From CBDFKQ01 sp965248855 (GTDB lineage: Bacteria; Bacteroidota; Bacteroidia; Cytophagales; 172606-1), in NCBI GenBank assembly GCA_965248855.1, contig CBDFKQ010000003.1:92650-156649 (forward strand): DNA of 64,000 bases, in the 5' to 3' direction. Both the position numbers and the translations under genes were made by a program. The notes under the pieces were generated by a model. That model saw nothing but the letters and a program-made list of their open reading frames with translations. It had not been told where the DNA came from and searched no databases. Shown here in pieces: positions 1 through 8,076 of this stretch (position 1 is its first letter; the number at the start of each line of letters is the position of its first letter).

Positions 1-826
1 CTTTATAACCCTTGGTCTGCTCGGTGGAATATTTATCATGTTGTTTTACAATAGCATTACATTCTTCATTCATGAAAACCCCATTGACTTTTTTACAGGT
101 TCACAGTGGGATCCTCAAAGTTCAAAAGGAAAGTATAGCATCGCCCGCTTATTAATAAGCACAGGCCTGGTTACCATAGGTTCAATGATTATTGCAGTTC
201 CGCTTGAGATTTGTACCGCCTCTTTTTTATCCGAATTCGCCCCTCAAAAATTAAAAACGATTTTAAAACCAATTATTGAAATGTTAGCTGCCATCCCTTC
301 GGTAGCGATTGGTTTTTTAGGAATTGTATTCGTAGGCCCGGGGATTGCAAAAATATTTCATATTCAAAACGGATTGAACGCTTTAAACGGGTCAATTTTA
401 TTGGCTATAATGGCCTTGCCGACGATTATAACCATCTGTGAAGATTCCATCCATGCGGTTCCCGAAAGTTATAAAGAAGCTTCTTATGCCTTGGGTGCCA
501 ATAAATGGCAAACCCTTTTTAAAGTAACCTTACCTGCTTCGCTTCCCGGTTTAATTGCTGCTATTATGCTGGGCTTGGGCAGGGCTTTAGGAGAAACAAT
601 GACGGTATTGATGGCAACCGGTAATGCCTCGGCAATGCCAAGTGGTTTTTTGGATTCTATCCGCACAATCACTGCCACTATTGCCATCGAAATGGGAGAA
701 GTACCTTATCAAACAACCCACTATTTTGCACTTTTTGCCATAGCAGCGGTATTATTTATGATCACCATGGCCGTTAACTTAACAGGTGAATATTTTGCCA
801 ACATGTTAAGAAGGTTTCAACTATGA
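1..826 (+). CDS. pstC: Phosphate ABC transporter permease PstC (5' partial)
   Basis: Inner-membrane permease that, with PstA, forms the channel of the high-affinity phosphate importer PstSCAB. The reading frame is open from base 2 and codes a hydrophobic segment before the first ATG at 38, so that ATG is probably internal and the true start lies upstream of the window. About six membrane segments are visible. The cytoplasmic EAA loop that docks on the ATPase is clear (EASYALGA near residue 145 counted from the ATG at 38), followed by GRALGETM, typical of PstC/PstA. The stop overlaps the pstA start (ATGA at 823-826), which implies translational coupling. Identification rests on the family motifs and the pstA-pstB context. 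Confidence 0.95.
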   Translation, partial: FITLGLLGGIFIMLFYNSITFFIHENPIDFFTGSQWDPQSSKGKYSIARLLISTGLVTIGSMIIAVPLEICTASFLSEFAPQKLKTILKPIIEMLAAIPSVAIGFLGIVFVGPGIAKIFHIQNGLNALNGSILLAIMALPTIITICEDSIHAVPESYKEASYALGANKWQTLFKVTLPASLPGLIAAIMLGLGRALGETMTVLMATGNASAMPSGFLDSIRTITATIAIEMGEVPYQTTHYFALFAIAAVLFMITMAVNLTGEYFANMLRRFQL

Positions 827-1668
827 AAAAGAAAATACTTTATTTGATTAATTGGATTGTTCTTATCGGTAGTTCAGTTATTGTCTGCTTGGTTTTAGGG
901 ATTATTCTATACGATATTTTTTCCAAAGGTATTTCTTCAGTTTCCTGGAATTTTATAAGTGAATTACCAACTGAAGGAATGACAAAAGGCGGCATCCTCC
1001 CTGCCATTATCGGAACCACATTGCTCACCTTTATTACCACTTTTTTCTCAGTACCTTTTGGGGTTGGTTGTGCAATTTATCTTAATGAATACGCCGAGCC
1101 TTCGATATTGACGAATATTATCAGGGCATCCATCCGAAACCTTGCCGGCATACCTTCAATAATTTATGGCTTATTCGGTCTCGCCTTATTTGTACAGGCT
1201 TTTAAATTGGGGACTTCTATTTTATCTGCAGGTTTAACATTGGGTCTTTTATCCCTGCCTTACATTATTACAACTGCCGAAGAAGCATTAAAACGAATAC
1301 CAAATAGTATGCGAGAAGCAACACTGGCATTAGGTGCAACCCAATTTGAAACCATCAAAGATGTGGTGCTTCCAAAAGCATTCCCGGGGATATTAACAGG
1401 TATTATTCTTACCCTTTCTCGGGCAGCCGGTGAAACCGCCCCGATATTATTTACAGGGGTTGCTTTTTATATCAACGGGTTATCATTTTCAGTAAATAAG
1501 GAATTTATGGCTTTGCCTTATCATTTGTACATGCTTTCCACCCAGCACCAATCAATCGAGCAGGTTAGGCCGCTGGCTTATGGTACCGCAGTTGTATTGA
1601 TTTTATTGGTCTTTCTATTAAATAGTATTGCTTTTTATATCCGGTTTAAACAGAATAGTAAAGAGTGA
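823..1668 (+). CDS. pstA: Phosphate ABC transporter permease PstA
   Basis: Second membrane subunit of the Pst phosphate importer. It is 281 residues, the normal length, with about six hydrophobic segments. The EAA loop (REATLALGAT near residue 165) and the segment SRAAGETAPILFTG are characteristic of PstA. It starts inside the pstC stop codon (ATGA overlap) and is followed after a short gap by pstB, so the three genes form one operon. In most bacteria this operon belongs to the PhoB regulon. No clear Pho box can be judged because the operon promoter is outside the window. Confidence 0.96.
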   Translation: MKKKILYLINWIVLIGSSVIVCLVLGIILYDIFSKGISSVSWNFISELPTEGMTKGGILPAIIGTTLLTFITTFFSVPFGVGCAIYLNEYAEPSILTNIIRASIRNLAGIPSIIYGLFGLALFVQAFKLGTSILSAGLTLGLLSLPYIITTAEEALKRIPNSMREATLALGATQFETIKDVVLPKAFPGILTGIILTLSRAAGETAPILFTGVAFYINGLSFSVNKEFMALPYHLYMLSTQHQSIEQVRPLAYGTAVVLILLVFLLNSIAFYIRFKQNSKE

Positions 1669-1707
1669 TGTGTAATGAGTATCGAGTATAAGGTAAAACT
1701 AATTCTT

Positions 1708-2460
1708 ATGGAAATAAAATTATCGGCACACTCTTTAAACCTTTATTTTGGTGAAAAGAAAATATTAAAAAACATCAATATTGATTTTGAAAAAAATCAG
1801 GTTACTTCCCTGATTGGCCCATCAGGTTGTGGTAAATCTACTTTGTTACGTTGTTTCAACCGCATGCACGATTTAACACCCGATGCAAAAATTGAAGGCA
1901 AACTTAAATTAGACAATTTGGATATTTATGATAAAAAAAATTCAGTAACCGATATCCGCAAAAGGATTGGAATGGTTTTTCAAAAGCCCAATCCATTACC
2001 AAAAAATATTTATGAAAACCTATCTTATGCTTTAAATATCCATCAATTCCCCAAAAAAGAAATCCCACAATTAATTGAATCGGCATTGAAAGAAAGTTAT
2101 TTGTGGGATGAAGTAAAAGATGACCTGAAAAAACCCGCAGTAAAATTATCAGGGGGGCAACAGCAAAGATTATGTATTGCAAGGGCTGTAGTGCTGCGCC
2201 CGGAAGTTATTTTAATGGACGAGCCCTGCTCCTCCCTTGACCCGATCAGCACGAATAAAATTGAAGAACTGATCAATAGTTTAAAAAAGGATTACACTAT
2301 CATAATTGTTACTCACAATATGCAACAGGCGCAAAGAATTTCAGATAAGGTAGCATTTATGTACCTTGGTGAGGTAATAGAATTTGGTACCACTGAAGAT
2401 ATTTTTAAAAATCCTAAAAACGAGCTGACTAAGAATTATGTGGGCGGGCATTTTGGATAG
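1708..2460 (+). CDS. pstB: Phosphate ABC transporter ATP-binding protein PstB
   Basis: ATPase that energises phosphate import through PstC/PstA. Walker A (GPSGCGKST), Q-loop region (MVFQKPNPLP), ABC signature (LSGGQQQR) and Walker B (VILMDEP) are all present and in order. I prefer the ATG at 1708, which gives 250 residues beginning MEIKLSAHS, the usual PstB length. The in-frame ATG at 1675 would add 11 residues that do not look like the family. A phoU gene often follows pstB. Here the next 470 bases hold no phoU and the sequence switches to foreign-looking DNA. Confidence 0.95.
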   Translation: MEIKLSAHSLNLYFGEKKILKNINIDFEKNQVTSLIGPSGCGKSTLLRCFNRMHDLTPDAKIEGKLKLDNLDIYDKKNSVTDIRKRIGMVFQKPNPLPKNIYENLSYALNIHQFPKKEIPQLIESALKESYLWDEVKDDLKKPAVKLSGGQQQRLCIARAVVLRPEVILMDEPCSSLDPISTNKIEELINSLKKDYTIIIVTHNMQQAQRISDKVAFMYLGEVIEFGTTEDIFKNPKNELTKNYVGGHFG

Positions 2461-2928
2461 GGATTTGTTTTATATTTTTCTTCATTGTGTTAACCTTCAT
2501 GGTTTGCCAATAGATCGATGCATTACTTGGCATAAAAAATGGAAACTAAAGTTGTCGTCCTAAAATTGGTGTCAACGGTCTCGGGTTTGGCGAAGTTGGC
2601 GATTTTCATCACCAATGTTGATGCGGAGAACCAATGTTTGATTAACCACAAATGTGTCTGTGAATCACTGAACCACCACTTTTGCAAAACCGGTGTTGGT
2701 TGCTGGTGTTCTTTCTTCTGTGCCTGTAAACCATTGTCCACGCTGAATTTTGCTGTCTTTTTATTTGTCGTGTTGGTCTGTGTGGTTGCGTATTTTTTAT
2801 TTTCAGAAAGGCAGGAAATTTTTTTTAATTCAATTTTGTCAGGGAGGAAAAGGTGGAAGCTCTTTGCAAGCTTTGTCATGTGCGTTGGATAGTGTGGCTT
2901 GCAAATGTGCCTACGCCTGTGTGCTGGA
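2461..2928. other. Gene-poor stretch with foreign-looking base composition
   Basis: About 470 bases between pstB and the convergent nuclease gene. From about 2560 to 2930 the sequence is clearly richer in G+C and in TTG/GTG/TGT words than its neighbours. Overlapping ORFs of about 117 codons exist on both strands (2539-2892 plus, 2523-2879 minus), but neither has a recognisable domain, a signal peptide or a believable start. I treat them as chance ORFs. The stretch is the left edge of the accessory patch and may be a remnant or boundary of a transferred segment. Confidence 0.5.
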
Positions 2929-3600
2929 TTAGTTTAAATTTATCCATAAATGAACCAACTTTATATCACTTGTCTGTCTATGAGCGATTGATTCTAAAAA
3001 ACAATAATCAACCTGAGATTCTAACTCAGATAACGTTTCATCTATTGCCCAAGTCGTGTTAGTTGAAGCTATATCTGTAATCCATTTGTTAATAATAGTA
3101 TGCCAATGTTTTGGATTGTCTTTTTCGATAAAGGCAAGCAAACCGCAATCATTTAATCCTTTGCCGTGTTTCTCTGTTTTATATCTCTCAATGCCCCCAT
3201 TGTTTGATGTCCCATAAACATATTCTTTTTCTCTTGATGTTTCAGGAGTTGGAAGTCTTTTGCACTCTACAGAAAAAATAGAAGTATTTGAAATACCTTG
3301 TTCATTCGGATAGAAATAAAAGTCAGAAAAACCTTTACTGAGGTTGTATATATCTCGATACTGACTGCTAATATTAAAAGGATAGTCTTGCTTTCTAATT
3401 AAAATTTGTTCTTGCTCAATATAAATTTGAGTCAATTCGTCTTCGTTTAGTTCTTTCTTTTTGTGGTGTCCTGATGCAATGTAGGCTTTGAAATGAGGAA
3501 CATTTTCTTTCATTGATTTAATAATCAGAGAAATCACATTAGTTTTCGGGATACTAATTTTTGGTTGTTCTATATTTGAAAAATTTTCCTCTGCAATCAT
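2929..3600 (-). CDS. Putative PD-(D/E)XK-type nuclease partner of the adjacent methyltransferase
   Basis: A 223-residue protein that I cannot place in a named family. Residues 90-115 read as a beta-strand pair with Asp93 (in GFSDFYF) and Glu112-x-Lys114 (in SVECKRL). This spacing matches the D...ExK active site of PD-(D/E)XK endonucleases. It has no signal peptide and no membrane segment. Its ATG overlaps the stop of the upstream methyltransferase gene (ATGA, 3597-3600), so the two are translationally coupled and probably act together. The inference is a restriction-type nuclease paired with the methyltransferase. The fold assignment is from motif reading only; a DNA-repair or other DNA-binding role is possible. 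Confidence 0.55.
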   Translation of the reverse strand: MIAEENFSNIEQPKISIPKTNVISLIIKSMKENVPHFKAYIASGHHKKKELNEDELTQIYIEQEQILIRKQDYPFNISSQYRDIYNLSKGFSDFYFYPNEQGISNTSIFSVECKRLPTPETSREKEYVYGTSNNGGIERYKTEKHGKGLNDCGLLAFIEKDNPKHWHTIINKWITDIASTNTTWAIDETLSELESQVDYCFLESIAHRQTSDIKLVHLWINLN

Positions 3601-6548
3601 CCTTCGATTTGATTAGAAAAGTCAGAGAAACATTTATCGGCATCACGATAGGCTATTAAAGAAAGCCAATATCTATATTGATTTGGCTTAATAAATACAA
3701 TAGTGTCTTTTTGAGGATACAATTTGATTATTCGCTTAACTGAAAGGTGAGCTGAAATTTCATTATTAGTTAGTCCGTCAATATTTAAGTTTGTAAAGTC
3801 TTTATGAAACAAAGGTTCATTATCCTTATTATCATATCTGAAAACTGTGGCAATTAATGATGTTCCATCAAGTTGAACAACATCTGACAATCTGAATTTT
3901 TTTCCTTTATTATCATAAACAGAATTTAATGCTCTTGAAAATTCGGTTCCGTAATTTAATAGAACAGGTTCCAGTTTGTTAGGTCTTATTTGTTGTATCG
4001 CTTTAGATTTCTCTCCGTGTCTTAGAGATTCTTGCATGTAGGAATTTACTTCATCAATGATTTTTAAATCATAAACTGAGAGGGAAATATCATCAAAAGG
4101 CAAATTCATTATGTCCTTTTTTAAGATTGCTGTATTGAGATTAACCAATACTTGTCCACTACAAGAGAAGATAAGAAACCTGAACAAATCATTATACTTT
4201 TCAAAACGCTTCTTAATCACTTTAAGGGTTTCAATGTTACTAGATATTCCAATAATTTTGTGCTGATATGAAAAGTCAATATTATTTAGATGTAATGGAA
4301 TCTTACTATTACCAATGTTTTCTTTAATAATAATATTTGGAGATCTGAAAATTAATTCGTTCGGAATTTTCTCAAACTTTTGATTTTTGGAAATTTCTTT
4401 AAGACTTTTAATGGCAATTCGATTTTCGTTTACTGCTTCGGTAGGAAGCGTTTTTAACTTATAAATAAAGGGAGGCTTCAAGATGCCTTTAGAACCAACC
4501 TTAAACCCTTCTCCAAATACACATTCCTTTTCTGTCAAATATTGATTAAACGAAATAGTGTTTGATATTTTATCAACGAGATTTCTAATTCTACCGCCAC
4601 CTAGAAGATTGTTTTTCCATATATACTCATTTTTGATAGCAGTTTGTCGATTGACAAAGTGTAAATCATAATCATCTATTTCAAATACGATACGCTCTCT
4701 AGTTGCTTTGGTTCGTCTAAATGTAAGGTGAAGAATATTCTTAGAAACATCAGGTTTATTGTTTCTTACAAATATTGCTGCCGTTGCGACGTCTGCACCA
4801 TTGTCCCATAATGATTTATTTCTTGCTAAAGCTGTAAAATCAAGTAGCTGAACAACATTGTAGTTTGAGAATAATGCGTTTTTATAAGTAGTTGAAGTTG
4901 TATTGTAAAGCAGCCCTGAGGATTTAATTATTAAACAGACCAAACCATTTTCTTTTAAAAATGAAAATGATTCAGAAAGAAACTTTAATGCAATTTGACC
5001 TTGTGGTATTTTGACTTTTTTTGATTCGATTTCCCAATATTTTGAATAGTTATTTATACCGCCAACTTTAAATGGAGGATTTCCAATAACTAAGTCGAAT
5101 TTGAGATTCCCCATTACATTTAAAGTAAAGAAATCAGAAGAAACTAAATTCTCTTTTGTTAAATCGTCAAATCTTAATTTATTGATTACTTCAATTGGCT
5201 TTAGCTCGTTGCACAAAGCTAAACTTAAACTAAACGAGGATAACATTACGGCTTGTTCTTCCTTATCTACTCCGTAAATGTTTCGCAATATTTTTTTGAG
5301 GTCATCAATATTTGGCTTGTCTAATTTATGTTGCAATCTCCATATTTGAACCAAACGCTTAAATGCTGTTACTAAAAAAATACCCGAACCACAAGCAGGG
5401 TCAAGTATTCTAAAACTGTCTAAATCAATTTCCTTGTATTTTTTTAAAGGTAAGCATTCATCCACCAAGAGTTTTGCTAAATGAGAAGGCGTATAAAATA
5501 ATCCTTTGTCTTTCTTATTCTCTGCTAAAAACTCTTCATAGAGTCGGCTAATTAATTCAACAGGAATATACTTAAATTCAAAATACCTCCAGTCTGGAAA
5601 GCCTATTTCCAGCTGTAATGCTTCAATACTGATTTTGTCTGTGGCAAGTAATTTTGCAACAATACTAAGGTCTAATGATTCTACTTGTTCTTGTTCTGTT
5701 GTTTCCCATCTAAAAACATTCCCATTGAAGTTTTTATTTAGATCATTAAGCAAATTACTAAACTTGCCTTTCTTTAATACATCAGTAAATGAATTTGCAT
5801 TGTTGTATTTTTTGAAATATTTCTCGGTAAGAAGTTTTTTGCCTTCGTCATCTGATGTTTCTTCTAAGTATTTGATGAGAATTGACTGAACAATAATTTT
5901 ATTAATCAATTCTCTCGGGGCTTTTTTCAGCTCATTTGAAAGCTTTTCAGTAACTTTTCGGATATTCTGAATAAGTGTGTCATATGCAGAGTTTTTAAAA
6001 TCAAATTTTCCTTTTATTTCTTCTTGTTCCCAAAAAATTCCGCTTTTTATTTTTACAGCAAATTGCTCATTATATAGCCTATGAGCTTCATCAACTAGCC
6101 TTAGTCTGTCTGTTAAATATTCGGGTTTTAAGTCTTTGGTAAGATGCTTTGTACAATCAATTATTTTTATTTCAGTATTGAAAAAGAAACAAGCCAAAGG
6201 AACTTCACCACTACTCCAAATCTTCTTTTGTATGTCTGCAATTTCATTTTCTATTTGCTCAGAAAATGCCCTATCTGTAAAGTCGAATAAATAAACTTGT
6301 GACTTGTAACTTCCATTTAACTGCTTTCTTAAAAAAATTGCAGTAATTTCTTTGTGAATGAACTTGGCTGTTTCAATATGAAAAGAAATTTCAAGTTCGG
6401 GTAGTTTTTTTGTATTATCTGTAAAATAAAGAGCATTGTCGCCCTCAAAACCAAGCTTTTCTAAGCCTGACTTGAAAGATTCTGATATCTCTTTAATTTT
6501 TTCCATTATTGTTTTTAAGTCAGTTGCAAAGTTATGAAAATGAACCAC
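3597..6548 (-). CDS. N6-adenine DNA methyltransferase, Eco57I/HsdM-like
   Basis: Class I SAM-dependent DNA methyltransferase of 983 residues. Motif I (LDPACGSGIF, residues 382-391) binds S-adenosylmethionine and motif IV (NPPF, 490-493) is the catalytic N6-adenine motif. The segment before motif I (GLFYTPSHLAKLLVDECL) is the usual N-terminal approach of HsdM and Eco57I-like enzymes. Residues 1-340 are an additional N-terminal region and about 600-983 probably form the DNA-target recognition part. The first ATG gives MVHFHNF; a second ATG 14 codons in (about 6506) is an alternative start. It is coupled to the small nuclease-like gene behind it. The pair probably forms a restriction-modification or related defence module, with the recognition site unknown. 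Confidence 0.82.
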   Translation of the reverse strand: MVHFHNFATDLKTIMEKIKEISESFKSGLEKLGFEGDNALYFTDNTKKLPELEISFHIETAKFIHKEITAIFLRKQLNGSYKSQVYLFDFTDRAFSEQIENEIADIQKKIWSSGEVPLACFFFNTEIKIIDCTKHLTKDLKPEYLTDRLRLVDEAHRLYNEQFAVKIKSGIFWEQEEIKGKFDFKNSAYDTLIQNIRKVTEKLSNELKKAPRELINKIIVQSILIKYLEETSDDEGKKLLTEKYFKKYNNANSFTDVLKKGKFSNLLNDLNKNFNGNVFRWETTEQEQVESLDLSIVAKLLATDKISIEALQLEIGFPDWRYFEFKYIPVELISRLYEEFLAENKKDKGLFYTPSHLAKLLVDECLPLKKYKEIDLDSFRILDPACGSGIFLVTAFKRLVQIWRLQHKLDKPNIDDLKKILRNIYGVDKEEQAVMLSSFSLSLALCNELKPIEVINKLRFDDLTKENLVSSDFFTLNVMGNLKFDLVIGNPPFKVGGINNYSKYWEIESKKVKIPQGQIALKFLSESFSFLKENGLVCLIIKSSGLLYNTTSTTYKNALFSNYNVVQLLDFTALARNKSLWDNGADVATAAIFVRNNKPDVSKNILHLTFRRTKATRERIVFEIDDYDLHFVNRQTAIKNEYIWKNNLLGGGRIRNLVDKISNTISFNQYLTEKECVFGEGFKVGSKGILKPPFIYKLKTLPTEAVNENRIAIKSLKEISKNQKFEKIPNELIFRSPNIIIKENIGNSKIPLHLNNIDFSYQHKIIGISSNIETLKVIKKRFEKYNDLFRFLIFSCSGQVLVNLNTAILKKDIMNLPFDDISLSVYDLKIIDEVNSYMQESLRHGEKSKAIQQIRPNKLEPVLLNYGTEFSRALNSVYDNKGKKFRLSDVVQLDGTSLIATVFRYDNKDNEPLFHKDFTNLNIDGLTNNEISAHLSVKRIIKLYPQKDTIVFIKPNQYRYWLSLIAYRDADKCFSDFSNQIEG

Positions 6549-6687
6549 CTAAAAGGCATAAATTTGACACTTTTTTAAAGCATTTATGCTCAAACACTTG
6601 CCTTTCTTGTTTCTACTGTTTCTCCTTTGTAAACAAGTCAGCCGTATATTTTTCATAGAGTTCAAATAAAAACACCATTCCCCTGCC

Positions 6688-6711
6688 TTGGTTCGTGACC
6701 CCACGAACCAA
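6688..6711. repeat. REP-like palindrome, 10-bp perfect stem
   Basis: TTGGTTCGTG at 6688-6697 pairs perfectly with CACGAACCAA at 6702-6711 around a 4-base loop (ACCC). It is G+C-rich against an AT-rich background and has no T tail, which argues against a terminator. It lies about 70 bases before the probable start of the RAYT remnant, where a REP sequence would be expected. Confidence 0.65.
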
Positions 6712-6783
6712 AATTTTGTTGGCTCATTTAAATATTTACCTATTTTGTGCCAAATTATAAATTCTTTTTATTCAACCTGTTAT

Positions 6784-7026
6784 ATGGATAAAAGTATTTT
6801 TGAATATAAACGTAAATCTTATATTTCAATTGGAGAAATATATTTTTGGACAGCTACAATAAATCAATGGAATCATTTACTTAAAAAAGACGCTTACAAA
6901 GATATTATCATCGATTCACTCAAGTATTTAAGTGAAAACGGCAAAATTGATGTTTTTTCATTTTCCGCCTTTGTTGGTGTTCTTCACCAACAAAGAATTA
7001 AAGCTCTAATATATAAATATTTTTAA
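6784..7026 (+). pseudogene. Truncated REP-associated tyrosine transposase (RAYT)
   Basis: From the ATG at 6784 the protein begins MDKSIFEYK and continues through YFWTATINQW and IIIDSLKYLSENGKIDVFSF. This is the N-terminal pattern of Bacteroidota RAYT (Y1-transposase superfamily) proteins. The expected continuation, a metal-binding NHVH/NHIH motif followed by the catalytic Tyr region, is missing. The frame instead runs into a palindrome (6969-6995) and stops after about 20 unrelated residues. Intact family members are about 180-200 residues; this one keeps about 60. The longer ORF from 6688 would start inside the upstream palindrome and is not credible. Confidence 0.65.
6969..6995. repeat. REP-like palindrome, 11-bp perfect stem
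   Basis: CTTTGTTGGTG (6969-6979) pairs perfectly with CACCAACAAAG (6985-6995) around the loop TTCTT. It lies exactly where the RAYT coding similarity ends. It shares GTTGG/CCAAC-like character with the first hairpin but is not the same sequence. Confidence 0.65.
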
Positions 7027-7182
7027 AGAATTTTTACATACTTCCCTTGGCTTGTTGGTCAAATAAGGCACAAAAAAGTGCATTTTGGAAGACCTAAAAG
7101 GGGAAAAGATTATAAATCCTATTTTTGTATAATGTGAACACATGGAAAAAAATAAGTTATTTTTTTATCTCGCCTTTTCATT

Positions 7183-7471
7183 TTGTCAATAAATATTTTA
7201 GAATTTTTGCCTTCAAAAATATTGTTCAGTGTATTATTTAATCTAGTATTAAACAAAAAACGGATTCATCCAATTCAATATTTAATTGTGGTTTTGCTAT
7301 TTCGTTCTTTTATATCCTTTTATTATCAATTTCAGAACACCTATCTTTTAATCCGGTTTATTTAATCGGATTCATGCATTGCTATTAGGAAGCATTAGAC
7401 TGTTATTAATTTTAGGAGTAATTATGTATTTAACCGGAAATATTGATTGGTATAAGATTGAAGAAAAATAG
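7183..7471 (+). pseudogene. Remnant of a creD-like inner-membrane protein gene
   Basis: Two fragments in different frames resemble consecutive parts of CreD, an inner-membrane protein of about 450 residues. Fragment one (7183-7365) contains NKKRIHPIQYLIVVLL, close to the CreD signature in which KxxIHPxQYLL precedes a membrane helix. Fragment two (open from 7352, stop at 7469-7471) reads HALLLGSIRLLLILGVIMY then LTGNIDWYKIEEK, matching the CreD C-terminus that ends ...DWY. A segment between them is missing and the frame changes. All the periplasmic N-terminal part is absent. The recognition is from memory of the family and needs a profile search. Confidence 0.55.
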
Positions 7472-7511
7472 TGAAATTAGATTCACTCTTTTTTCTTTTA
7501 TGTATAGGTAA

Positions 7512-7721
7512 TTAAATTCGTTTATGTTTTTCAATAATAATTTCTTTTTTCAAAATCCTCACTTCTCCGACCATTAATAAATTTAAATCCTTAATGATAT
7601 AATCCGATAATTCTTTATCCGAAATATCATCCCCATTAATATCTAATCTAAAATCCTGCCCTTGTAATCCACCTTCATTCAAAAAATCAATCTCAAAATC
7701 AAACTTTACTCTTTTTTGCAT
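7512..7721 (-). CDS. Small conserved protein, cyclase-tail-like domain
   Basis: A 69-residue cytoplasmic protein without signal peptide or membrane segment. The core LQGQDFRLDINGDDISDKEL, followed by LNLLMVGEVRILKKEI and IEKHKR, resembles a short domain I associate with proteins encoded beside or fused to cyclase-family (kynurenine formamidase-like) enzymes. No such enzyme is nearby, so it stands alone. Base composition fits its neighbours. It is probably real because the sequence is ordered and protein-like, but its function is unknown. Confidence 0.55.
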   Translation of the reverse strand: MQKRVKFDFEIDFLNEGGLQGQDFRLDINGDDISDKELSDYIIKDLNLLMVGEVRILKKEIIIEKHKRI

Positions 7722-8076
7722 AATAATTATTTTAAGAAAAAATATTTAATACTGATTAGAAATGATTTATTTTAAAACAAAATCATTTCTAAAATTTGAA
7801 AAAATAAAAAAAATAAAAATATCAATTTATCAATATCATTATATTCATAATTTTAAAATAATCCCCGTATTTAAAGCTTATTAAGCCCCGGCAACATCTA
7901 TTATTTAAAACAGGAAATTATAAATTAAAAATAGATTTCAGATTTATATAATATATCAATATCGTTTTTTCAATAATTTTTCGTTATTATTTTCTAACTT
8001 GCGTGTTATTATTAATAAATTAATTATTACCATAAAACACTTTTTTTCACAAAAAAAATGTTTTATTTAAATAAAT
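7722..8076. other. AT-rich intergenic region upstream of gyrA
   Basis: 355 bases with no ORF of note. It contains one copy (about 7819-7855) of an AT-rich motif built on TATCAAT units that recurs near 43620-43656 and, inverted, near 19470-19505. A second short version lies at about 7950-7965. The gyrA promoter must lie here, but no single box is convincing. Confidence 0.5.

Larger units (their letters stand above)
6688..6995 (+). mobile_element. Remnant REP/RAYT element: two hairpins bracketing a truncated transposase
   Basis: About 308 bases bounded by two perfect palindromes (6688-6711 and 6969-6995) with the N-terminal half of a REP-associated tyrosine transposase between them. RAYT proteins normally lie next to such REP-like hairpins. 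Here the second hairpin abuts the point where the protein loses its family match, so the C-terminal half has been deleted and the element cannot mobilise itself. It sits in the accessory patch between the methyltransferase gene and the creD remnant. Confidence 0.6.

Noticed and set aside
2523..2892. Overlapping ORFs of about 118 codons on both strands behind pstB
   Set aside because: No domain, signal or convincing start on either strand. The openness is explained by the unusual base composition of this segment.
6688..6711. Palindrome as the T arm of a tRNA
   Set aside because: No acceptor, D or anticodon arms can be placed around it, and it lies at the start of a RAYT remnant.
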